Part shown: positions 1-6,398 of the stretch, piece after piece
How the letters are laid out: the number at the start of each line of letters is the position of its first letter
Position numbering within the stretch: position 1 is the first letter of the stretch
Assembly (NCBI GenBank): GCA_016781705.1
Contig: JADDPV010000062.1
Coordinates: 1 to 16,882, forward strand
Source: Rubrobacter sp.
Lineage (GTDB): Bacteria; Actinomycetota; Rubrobacteria; Rubrobacterales; Rubrobacteraceae
Length of the DNA stretch: 16,882 nucleotides
Reading direction: 5' to 3'
Position numbers and translations under genes: made by a program
Notes under the pieces: model-generated
The model's database searches: none
Seen by the model: only the letters and a program-made list of their open reading frames with translations
Told to the model about the DNA's origin: nothing

Positions 1-379
1 CCGAAAAGCATGGGGCGGGAAGCTGCCACGCAGTCAGAGGAGAGGATACCTAGGGGTTGCAGGTCGAGGTATCGGGCGGCAGCAGTGGAGGGGGTGAGGG
101 GCAGCGGGGCCGTCGGTGAGCGCATCCGGGCGGCCACCGAGAAAAGCCACGCCCCCGCCCAGGAGACCTGCTACCGCCCCGAGGAGCAACGCTCTCTGCG
201 CCGGGAGGTCCGCGGCGAGCGCGCGAGGGGGCCGAAAAGGAGCGTTCCGACGGGGTAAGGAGTATGAGGGCGTAGGCCGAGGTATAGGCCAAGACGTGCC
301 TGATGCCCTCGCCGTCGCCCAGGATCGGGACCAGTCCCACGACGGCCACGAACCCCGCCGCGCCCAGCGCCGCCGGCAT
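1..379 (-). pseudogene. Frame-disrupted membrane protein gene, partial at left edge
   Basis: No single frame gives a convincing protein. From the ATG at 379 the translation begins as a good hydrophobic stretch (GFVAVVGLVPIL, then LAYTSAYALILL) to about position 255, after which that frame becomes Pro/Arg/Ser-rich and looks like shadow. A second frame then gives ALAADLPAQRALLLGAVAGL and continues with Gly-rich hydrophobic sequence to about 115. A third frame, open to position 1, gives ARYLDLQPLGILSS. Joined together they read like one integral membrane protein with two or three indels that continues past the window. Coding-like sequence also extends upstream of 379 towards the stop at 447, so the original start is uncertain. 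It follows the 447-992 gene in the same direction and may close that operon. I do not recognise the family. Alternatively, only the 50-379 ORF is real and has a low-complexity tail. Confidence 0.4.
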
Positions 380-446
380 AAGGGGACGGGCGGTAAACCG
401 GAGGGCGAGCCTAGCGCGGTTCGCCGCTCCGGCGGCGACGGAGGGC

Positions 447-992
447 TCAAGCCTCGAGGGTGTTCTCTCCGGGGGCGAGGACGCGCAGGGCGAGGAAGGC
501 GCGCCAGAAGCGGCGCTTGGCGTCAGGGTCCGCGAGCGCCGGGGCGAGGGCGGGGAGTCTGAGGCCGGAGACGCTCTTCGTCCAAGCGAACCACGTGCCC
601 TCCGGGGCGTCCGAGAACGGGCTCCTGGCGAGCGGGTAGCCTGCGGCGTCTATGGCGCTGGCGGCGTCGGGGCCCACCGCCACGAGGACGGAGGGCTCGG
701 CGGAGAGCAGGGTCGTGAGCAGGCCGGAGGAGGGCCAGACGACGTAGGCGCTCTCGAGCCTCACGGCGGCGAGGCTCAGGCGGAGGGCGTTCGCGGCCCT
801 CGCGCCGGCCGCGGAAGGGCCGGCGACGAGCACGACGCCAGAAGAGGGGTCCCCGAAGGGCTCTGGTAAGCCGGGGTGTCCCGCGTGGTGCGAGCCTCGG
901 TTGGCTTCGCGGGTGGTCTCACGGGCGGTCTTGGCACGATAGTCGTCCGCGGCGGGGCGCGAGGGGCTCTTGTGCCGGGCAGTCCTGGCCAT
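447..992 (-). CDS. Hypothetical protein, possible uracil-DNA-glycosylase-like fold
   Basis: A 181-residue soluble protein. The ATG at 992 lies 5 nt after the stop of the phosphotransferase gene, and this spacing decided the start, although the frame stays open for another 400 codons upstream. Residues 1-45 are basic and look disordered. The rest alternates short hydrophobic strands and helices: GVVLVAGPSAAG, a strand ending in AYVVWPSSG, PSVLVAVGPDAASAI, a Trp/Phe-rich stretch, then a Pro and a closing KRRFWRAFLAL helix. The strand followed by 'vGpdAa' and the final 'K..fW.afl.l' helix recall family 4/5 uracil-DNA glycosylases. However, I see neither their N-terminal active-site motif nor their Fe-S cysteines. 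Any enzymatic role is therefore speculative. Operon position behind a membrane-lipid enzyme gives no clear clue. Confidence 0.7.
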   Translation of the reverse strand: MARTARHKSPSRPAADDYRAKTARETTREANRGSHHAGHPGLPEPFGDPSSGVVLVAGPSAAGARAANALRLSLAAVRLESAYVVWPSSGLLTTLLSAEPSVLVAVGPDAASAIDAAGYPLARSPFSDAPEGTWFAWTKSVSGLRLPALAPALADPDAKRRFWRAFLALRVLAPGENTLEA

Positions 993-997
993 CGGCG

Positions 998-1615
998 CTA
1001 CTCTTGCGTCCCCTCGCCCTTCGTCAGGCGACGGACGTGCAGGATGCGCTGGACGGTAGTGACGAGGGCGCCGGCGGCGACGAGAGCGAGGCCGGCGGTC
1101 AAGAAGCCGGCGAGGGAGGAGAGCGAGAGGATAAGGACTCGCCCGGCGCGCTCCAGGAGGCCGACCTCGCAGGGGATACCGAGCCCCTCGGCGCGGGCGC
1201 GGGAGTAAGAGGTGGCGAGCGAGAAGGTCATGGCGGCACCCGCCAGGAGGGCTTCGTAAGGCCGGGCCGAGGCGGCGTACCAGAAGATCACGCCGACAAA
1301 GATCGCCGCCTCCGAGAGCCGGTCGATCGTGGAGTCCAGAAAGGCGCCGAAGCGGCTCATCCGGTTCGACTCGCGGGCGACCGCGCCGTCGAGGGCGTCG
1401 AAGAGGCCGGCGAAGAGCATCACGGCCCCGGCGGCCCTGACGTGACCGAGGGCGAACAAGACGGCGGCTACGAGCGAGAGAGCGCAGCCGGTCGCGGTGA
1501 GCAAGTCGGGCCGTACCCGCATCGCCGAGAGGACGCGCACGAGCGGATGCAGAAGCGGCCGCAACGCCCTCTTGTAGGAGAAGGGCCGGCGCGGCTCCAG
1601 GTGCGGCAACCCCAC
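998..1615 (-). CDS. CDP-alcohol phosphatidyltransferase (PgsA1-like)
   Basis: A membrane enzyme that transfers a phosphoalcohol to or from a CDP-linked lipid. The family signature D-x2-DG-x2-AR-x8-G-x3-D-x3-D is complete: Asp73, Asp76-Gly77, Ala80-Arg81, Gly90, Asp94 and Asp98. These Asp residues bind the two metal ions. Several hydrophobic segments flank the motif, and the 205-residue length fits bacterial members. The GTG at 1615 was chosen because it gives the usual N-terminus, with a basic 'SYKRAL' helix before the 'RPDLLTATG' segment, and has GGAG about 9 nt upstream. Longer versions add only Arg/Pro-rich sequence. The nearest analogue I recall is actinobacterial PgsA1, phosphatidylinositol-phosphate synthase; PgsA or another acceptor specificity cannot be excluded. 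It heads a minus-strand operon with the 447-992 gene 5 nt downstream. Confidence 0.85.
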   Translation of the reverse strand: MGLPHLEPRRPFSYKRALRPLLHPLVRVLSAMRVRPDLLTATGCALSLVAAVLFALGHVRAAGAVMLFAGLFDALDGAVARESNRMSRFGAFLDSTIDRLSEAAIFVGVIFWYAASARPYEALLAGAAMTFSLATSYSRARAEGLGIPCEVGLLERAGRVLILSLSSLAGFLTAGLALVAAGALVTTVQRILHVRRLTKGEGTQE

Positions 1616-2064
1616 TACGTCCGCTCCGCCGTCGCCGGCGGCAGGGCGCGGACGAGCAGCGGGGAGGCGCCCGCGCCGATAAGAGCGTGCCGGAGGTAAA
1701 TCGAGACGACCAGCTTTTTCGCGGACAATTATTCTCCGGTGTCTCGGTGGCCGCGGACGCGCTCCGACGGGGAGCGCTGCACCACGAATATACACCATCG
1801 CACCCCGAGCAGGCCCACCCGAATGAGCGCTGGAAGAGAAGATGCCCCTTTACAGATGGCGTTCGCCCCCGTATAGTGCCGCACCGTATGCGAGGGGGTG
1901 GCGCACAACGGCGAGTCCAACATGCTGGGCTCCACCATCCCGGCCGCCCGGAAAGGGCCTGGGAGCCGGAGGCAGTTCGGCGCGGCGGCGCCGCGACCGT
2001 TGGACGGCGTCGTGTACAGCCAGGCATCGAGTTTCGTCCGACGCGCGTCGTGAAGGGCGCCGGC
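1616..2064. other. Divergent intergenic region
   Basis: About 450 bp separate the divergently transcribed phosphotransferase and LytM-like genes. ORFs cross it in several frames, but their translations are Arg/Pro/His-rich and look non-coding. It contains one good plus-strand promoter (1849-1877) and an AT-rich patch (AATTATTCT near 1727-1735) that might belong to a minus-strand promoter. The expected plus-strand leader of about 180 nt contains short GC inverted repeats, for example GGCTCC at about 1929 with GGAGCC at about 1967. No known riboswitch was recognised. Confidence 0.5.
1849..1877 (+). promoter_or_regulatory. Sigma-70-type promoter for the LytM-like gene
   Basis: TTTACA at 1849-1854 and TATAGT at 1872-1877 are separated by exactly 17 bp, close to the consensus -35/-10 pair. 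The match stands out against the GC-rich background. Transcription would begin near 1884 and leave a leader of roughly 180 nt before the GTG at 2065. Confidence 0.6.
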
Positions 2065-2751
2065 GTGTACCGGCGGCGGCGGGCACTCGCGGCCACCGCC
2101 GTGGCTCTGGGCGTGCTGGCGCTGGTGCTGACGGCCTTCCTGCAGGGCTCGAGGACGCGGGAAGGGACGCTGCCTATAGACCCCAATGGAGCGGGGCCGG
2201 ACGTGGTTCTGGCGGACGTGGCGGGGGTGGCCATTTCGAGCCCGATCAGGCCGGAGGATTTGACGGGGCTCGGGTATCATCCAGAGGGCGAAAGCTTTCT
2301 AGAGATGTCCCCGCGAGGGAAGAACCTCTCTGGGAACGTGCTCCTGGGCCTGCTCCGGAGCGACCCCGCGCCCGAGAAGATCCGGTATCACCTCATGCAC
2401 CCCGCCGAGCGGCCAGGCCCGCGCACGGGCGCACTGGACGTGGGCGCGGAGGCAGGGACGCCGGTGTACGCGCCAGTGAACGGCACGATCGTCTCCGTAC
2501 GACCGGACCCCGTTTTGCAGGAGGGCGCCAACGTCGTCGAGATAAAGCCCACCGACAACCCCGACGTGCGCGTCTCCGTCTCGCTGGTCGGCAAGATCGA
2601 CGCCGAGGTCGGGCCCGGATCCCCGGTCGAGGCGGGCATGACCTCCATCGGGACCGTCGCCGACTCGGCCAGGGTGCTGAAGTCTCAACTCGCCTCCTAC
2701 GCCCCCGACGCCGACAACCACGTCACGGTCTCGGCCTCACAGGTGAGCTGA
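2065..2751 (+). CDS. Membrane-anchored LytM/M23-like protein, zinc ligands missing
   Basis: A 228-residue protein starting with a basic patch (YRRRR) and one hydrophobic segment at about residues 6-26, so it is a signal anchor with an extracytoplasmic body. The C-terminal half follows the LytM/M23 lay-out: 'TGALDVGAEAGTPVYAPVNG' corresponds to the family's H-x-G-x-D...GTPV.A...G core, followed by 'TIVSV' and a biotinyl-lipoyl-like 'VGPGSPVEAGMTSIGTV' element. The first zinc His is absent, and no H-x-H is visible where the last ligand should be, so peptidoglycan hydrolysis looks unlikely. A structural or regulatory role at the envelope is more plausible. The start was placed at GTG 2065, with AAGGG 7 nt upstream. 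GTG 2050 and ATG 1888 are in-frame alternatives, but they add sequence that does not look coding. Confidence 0.75.
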   Translation: MYRRRRALAATAVALGVLALVLTAFLQGSRTREGTLPIDPNGAGPDVVLADVAGVAISSPIRPEDLTGLGYHPEGESFLEMSPRGKNLSGNVLLGLLRSDPAPEKIRYHLMHPAERPGPRTGALDVGAEAGTPVYAPVNGTIVSVRPDPVLQEGANVVEIKPTDNPDVRVSVSLVGKIDAEVGPGSPVEAGMTSIGTVADSARVLKSQLASYAPDADNHVTVSASQVS

Positions 2752-2779
2752 CGAGGTCGAGCGTAGCTTTCGGAGCTGC

Positions 2780-2809
2780 GTGACGATTCGCGGCGACCGC
2801 GTGTAGTAT
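2780..2809 (+). promoter_or_regulatory. Promoter of the M50 protease gene, probably leaderless
   Basis: GTGACG (2780-2785) and TAGTAT (2804-2809) are 18 bp apart. The -10 box ends only 6 nt before the ATG at 2816, so the expected transcription start falls on or next to the start codon. No Shine-Dalgarno at a usable distance is present; AGGGA lies 1-2 nt from the ATG. Confidence 0.5.
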
Positions 2810-2815
2810 AGGGAC

Positions 2816-3451
2816 ATGCTGTCTATCTTCGAGGCAAGCCCCGCAGGGGCGGTCGCGTTCTTGCTGGGGATACTCGTGGGTATAGTCGTCCACGAGGCGG
2901 CACACGCGTGGTCCGCCTACCGCCTGGGAGATGACACGGCCTACCGGCAGGGCCGGGTAACGTTGAACCCCGCAGAGCACCTCGACCCGCTGGGGAGCGT
3001 GCTGATCGTGGTGGCGGGCTTCGGTTGGGGGAAGCCGACACCGGTCGAGGTCCGCAAGCTGCGAAACCCACTGTGGGGTTCGGTGGCGGTCGCGTTCGCC
3101 GGCCCGGCCTCAAACCTCCTCATCGTCGCCCTGTGCGCGGCCCTGATCCGGATACCCGCCTTCCAGGCGGGGTACTTGCTCCTCGTGGTGGTGTTCGTGG
3201 CGCTCGCGAACGGGCTGCTCTTCGTGTTCAACCTGATCCCCATCCCGCCGCTCGACGGGGCGAAGATACTGTACCCGCTGCTGCCACGCTCGTTGGACGG
3301 CTTCGTCAGGTTCATGAACGAGTACGGTCCGGCTATCCTGGTCCTCCTCATCCTCGTCTCGTTCCTCTTCGAGAGCATCTCGCCGCTAGGCGTGATCCTC
3401 TCCCTCGTGCGGCCCCTCCTCAACCTCTTCGGGCTGCCAACTCCCATCTGA
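2816..3451 (+). CDS. M50 site-2-type membrane metalloprotease
   Basis: A 211-residue polytopic membrane protein of the short M50 / 'rhomboid-length' S2P group. The zinc motif HEAAH lies at residues 26-30 inside the first hydrophobic segment, and Glu27 is the predicted general base. 'NPAEHLDPLGS' at 51-61 is a conserved family block. The third ligand is Asp147 in 'NLIPIPPLDG', inside a later transmembrane helix. No PDZ or CBS domain is attached. Family members cleave substrates within the membrane, often anti-sigma factors or other regulators; the substrate here cannot be told. It is transcribed alone, 64 nt after the LytM-like gene, from its own probable leaderless promoter. All catalytic residues are present. 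Confidence 0.92.
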   Translation: MLSIFEASPAGAVAFLLGILVGIVVHEAAHAWSAYRLGDDTAYRQGRVTLNPAEHLDPLGSVLIVVAGFGWGKPTPVEVRKLRNPLWGSVAVAFAGPASNLLIVALCAALIRIPAFQAGYLLLVVVFVALANGLLFVFNLIPIPPLDGAKILYPLLPRSLDGFVRFMNEYGPAILVLLILVSFLFESISPLGVILSLVRPLLNLFGLPTPI

Positions 3452-3709
3452 CGCCAGGCGCCAGGATTTCGCTGCAGGAATCCATCCCGCCCGCCGACTA
3501 TAGCTCTCCGGTACGATGAAGCCGCCTTGGTGAACACTGCCATGAAGCTCCGCTCGAGGTTTAGCCTGAGGGTCTACCGAGGCTTCGAAGAAGAGAAAAG
3601 GGGCGACATCTGGTCCGCGGGGAGGGGGGACAATCCACGAACCGTAAGCCACCCCGCCTCCCATTTTACAGAAAGGGATTCCGGGGCGATAGGGGGATTC
3701 TCGGGATAA

Positions 3710-5653
3710 CTAAGAAAACGTCGTGTTTAGCTGCCGGTGGTCGCCGGGCTCGCCTTCGGGTTCACCGTTCGACGCGGCTTCGTCGAGGGGGAGGATGACG
3801 GAGAAGATGCTACCCTGATCGGGCTTACTCTTCACGGCGATGTCGCCACCAAGGTGTTGGGAAATCTCGCCGGCCAAAGCCAGCCCGAGGCCGGTGCCGT
3901 CGGCGCGGGAGGAGCCCTGGGCGCGGTAGAAGCGATCGAAGATGTACTCTATCTCCCCTTCGGGGATGCCGCACCCGCGGTCCTTGACGCTCACCCAGAC
4001 GTGGCCGTCCTCGCGGTGGAGGTCGAGGTCCACGGGCGTGTCGCCCCCGGGGCCGCCGGAGTACTTTATGGCGTTGTCGAGCAGGATGGCGAGCGTGCGG
4101 TGCAGTTGGATGGGGTCGGTCCTCACCGGAGGGACGTCCTCCTCGGCGTGGATCAGGATCTCTCGCCCCGCATAGGCGAAGTCGCGTCGCAGCTCGTACA
4201 GCAGCTCCTCGAGATCCACCTCTTCGAGGCGGAAGGTGACGGCGTTCGCGTCGAGGCGTGAGAGGTCGAGGAGGGTTTTCGCCAGGCCCTCCAGGCGCCT
4301 CGTCTGGGTGCGCATGTCCTCGATGAACTCCTTGCGGGTGTCTTCGTCCATTTCGTCCTCTAGCATTTCCAGGTAGCCGGAGAGGGCGAAGAGAGGAGTC
4401 TTGAGCTCGTGAGAGGCGTTGGCGATGAACTCGGCCTTGGCGCGCTCGACGCGGCGCTGCTCGGTGACGTCGCGCAGGATCGCCAGGGCGCCGTCTTCGA
4501 GGGGGGCGGCTCGGACCTCGATGATCCGCTCGTCGCCGGCCTCGGCCTCGGGCTCGGTGACGGGACCGCCGGTAAGTCGGCTCTCGGCCAGGACCTCCTG
4601 CAGCCTCTCGTGGAAGGCGGAGCTCGAGTTCTCCAGAAGCTCTCGGGCCCGGGGGTTGAGGAAGGTAGCGTTCAGGTCGCGGTCCACGCCGACGACCGCG
4701 TCGGTCATGCCGTCGAGGATGGCTTGCCCGCGCGCCTTCTCCTGCTCGAGCTGCCTGAAAGCGCCCTTCAGGGAGTGGGCCATCGCGTTGAACGTCGCTC
4801 CAAGAGAGCCCACCTCATCCTGTACGCTGGTGGTGATGCGCTCGTCGAAGTTGCCCGAGGCCAGGCGGCGGGCGGCCGTGTCGAGGCGGTTGAGGCGGCG
4901 CGAGAAAAGGTTCGCCGCCACGTACCCCGCGAAGCCTGCCACCAGGAGCGCCAAAGCCCCCGCGAGCAGCGCCATGTTCCTTATCCTGCCCAAAGCGTCC
5001 TGGGCGTTGACGATGTCGCTCTCGGTGTAGTACCTGGCGAACACGATCGCCGTGTCCTCCTCGCCTGTGACCTTCTCGGCGTTTATCGGCGCGGCATAGG
5101 TCGCCAGGACCTGGTCCTCGCGCTCCCCAGCTTCGATGGGATACACCTCCGTGAAGGGCTCCCGCTGCGAGATGGCCCTCCGTACCACCGCCCGGTCGTG
5201 GTCCCCGAGGTTGCCACTGATTATCGCCCCGTCGCCGCGCACGATGCCCCACTGGACGCCGCGGCTGGCCGCGAAGGCCCGTATGCGCTCCTCGGAGATT
5301 CGCGGGTCCGGCTCGAGCCGGTCCTGGAACTGCTCCCCCACCTGCTTGAAGGGCGCCGCCGCCGCCTGCTCGAGGGTGTCCCCGAGGAAGGGGGCGACGA
5401 TCGCGTAGGCCGTGACCCCGGCGAAGACGGTTACCAGCAAGAAGAGCGCCGTGAGCCACGCCTGGATGCTGACCCTGGGGCGGAGGAGGCGCTTCTTGAA
5501 CTTCGGCGGACGTGGCCACTGCCAGTGAAACGACCCGCGCCCGGAACGGCGCCCACCCTCATCGAAAGGTGGTCTCCACGAACGTTTCCCCTTCGGCTTC
5601 GGGGCGGCCCTGCGAGCCAGGAAGCGGTCCCTCAAGCTCCTAACGGAAGACAT
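3710..5653 (-). CDS. Sensor histidine kinase (HAMP-PAS-HisKA-HATPase)
   Basis: A 647-residue two-component sensor. A long basic, probably cytoplasmic tail (1-62) precedes TM1 at about 66-88. An extracytoplasmic domain of about 135 residues follows, then TM2 at about 226-250 and a HAMP linker (250-300, with 'LDTAARRLASGNFD'). A PAS-like domain covers about 308-400. The phospho-acceptor helix is 'SHELKTPLFALSGYLEML' with His415. The ATPase shows the N box 'LLDNAIKYS' (Asn527), G1 'DRGCGIP', F box 'FDRFYRA' and G2 'GTGLGLA'. All needed residues are present. This PhoR/WalK-like architecture suggests envelope or phosphate sensing, but no signal can be assigned. The ATG overlaps the last 14 bp of the response regulator gene, implying translational coupling. 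Confidence 0.93.
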   Translation of the reverse strand: MSSVRSLRDRFLARRAAPKPKGKRSWRPPFDEGGRRSGRGSFHWQWPRPPKFKKRLLRPRVSIQAWLTALFLLVTVFAGVTAYAIVAPFLGDTLEQAAAAPFKQVGEQFQDRLEPDPRISEERIRAFAASRGVQWGIVRGDGAIISGNLGDHDRAVVRRAISQREPFTEVYPIEAGEREDQVLATYAAPINAEKVTGEEDTAIVFARYYTESDIVNAQDALGRIRNMALLAGALALLVAGFAGYVAANLFSRRLNRLDTAARRLASGNFDERITTSVQDEVGSLGATFNAMAHSLKGAFRQLEQEKARGQAILDGMTDAVVGVDRDLNATFLNPRARELLENSSSAFHERLQEVLAESRLTGGPVTEPEAEAGDERIIEVRAAPLEDGALAILRDVTEQRRVERAKAEFIANASHELKTPLFALSGYLEMLEDEMDEDTRKEFIEDMRTQTRRLEGLAKTLLDLSRLDANAVTFRLEEVDLEELLYELRRDFAYAGREILIHAEEDVPPVRTDPIQLHRTLAILLDNAIKYSGGPGGDTPVDLDLHREDGHVWVSVKDRGCGIPEGEIEYIFDRFYRAQGSSRADGTGLGLALAGEISQHLGGDIAVKSKPDQGSIFSVILPLDEAASNGEPEGEPGDHRQLNTTFS

Positions 5654-6338
5654 AGCCCACGCCCCGGGCGGTGTGGATGAACTCGGGGTTGCGGGGATCG
5701 CGCTCTATCTTCTCGCGCAGGTGCCTTATGTGCACGTCCACGGTACGCTCGTCACGGAACTCGTCGCCCCACACGCGCGTCAGGAGCGTGCTGCGCGAAA
5801 AGACGCGCCCCGGGTTGGAGGCGAGCGTCACCAGGAGCTCGAACTCCGTGTAGGTAAGGTCCACGTCGTCGCCCGCGACCGTCACCCGGCGGCTCGGCAG
5901 GTGGATCTTTAGCCCGTCGTAGGAGAGCTCGTCCTGGCGCTGCCCGCTGGGCAACGAGACGCGGCGCATGATCGCGCGCACCCTCGCCACCAACTCCCTG
6001 ACCGCGAACGGCTTGGTGACGTAGTCGTCGGCCCCGAGCTCTAATCCCACGACCCGGTCTATCTCGTCGTCGCGCGCCGTGAGCATGATAATAGGCACGT
6101 CGCTGCGCGCCCGGATCCTGCGACAGACCTCCGTCCCGTCCAGCTTGGGCAACATGATGTCGAGGATGATGAGGTGCGGCTCGTAGGAGGTGAACGCCTC
6201 CAGGGCCTCCTCCCCATCCCCCACGGCGTGCACCCCGAAGCCCTCCCGCTCCAGAGCGTGTACGAGCATCTTCTGGATGGAAGGCTCGTCGTCCACCAAG
6301 AGTATCCTGCGCGCCGCCCCCTGTACGCCCTGCACCAT
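5640..6338 (-). CDS. OmpR/PhoB-family response regulator
   Basis: A 232-residue transcription factor activated by the downstream kinase. The receiver domain (residues 10-125) has the acidic pair Asp16-Asp17, phospho-acceptor Asp60 in 'IILDIMLPKLDG', Thr87 in 'IIMLTARDD' and Lys109 in 'DDYVTKPF'. The C-terminal winged helix ends with the usual 'RTVDVHIRHLREKIERDP' recognition helix and 'TARGVGYVFR' wing. The ATG at 6338 has AGGCAGG just upstream. The 60 bp before it contain the AT-rich stretch TGATAAAATTAG near 6385-6396, unusual here and perhaps part of a promoter separate from the nuclease gene upstream. The PhoB/PhoP/MtrA-like sequence does not allow a specific name. Confidence 0.94.
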   Translation of the reverse strand: MVQGVQGAARRILLVDDEPSIQKMLVHALEREGFGVHAVGDGEEALEAFTSYEPHLIILDIMLPKLDGTEVCRRIRARSDVPIIMLTARDDEIDRVVGLELGADDYVTKPFAVRELVARVRAIMRRVSLPSGQRQDELSYDGLKIHLPSRRVTVAGDDVDLTYTEFELLVTLASNPGRVFSRSTLLTRVWGDEFRDERTVDVHIRHLREKIERDPRNPEFIHTARGVGYVFR

Positions 6339-6398
6339 GAAACCTGCCTGTTCCTTCCGGCCAACCCGAAAGTTCTACACACTATGACGCTAATTTTA

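Noticed and set aside
1884..2064. c-di-AMP (ydaO-type) riboswitch in the LytM-like leader
   Set aside because: The genomic context fits, but I could not match the conserved core sequence; left as a checkable idea only.
447..2234. Full 595-residue version of the minus-strand ORF
   Set aside because: Its first 400 or so residues overlap the phosphotransferase gene and the divergent promoter in another frame; only the part after ATG 992 has protein-like composition.
3527..3709. 60-residue plus-strand ORF between the protease and kinase genes
   Set aside because: No ribosome-binding site, no motif, weak codon bias; the 258-bp gap is treated as convergent non-coding DNA with only a short GGGATTC repeat near 3677-3703.
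4409..5680. 423-residue plus-strand ORF
   Set aside because: Lies antisense to the complete histidine kinase gene; its composition (Arg/Gly/Leu-rich, no motifs) is that of a GC-rich shadow.
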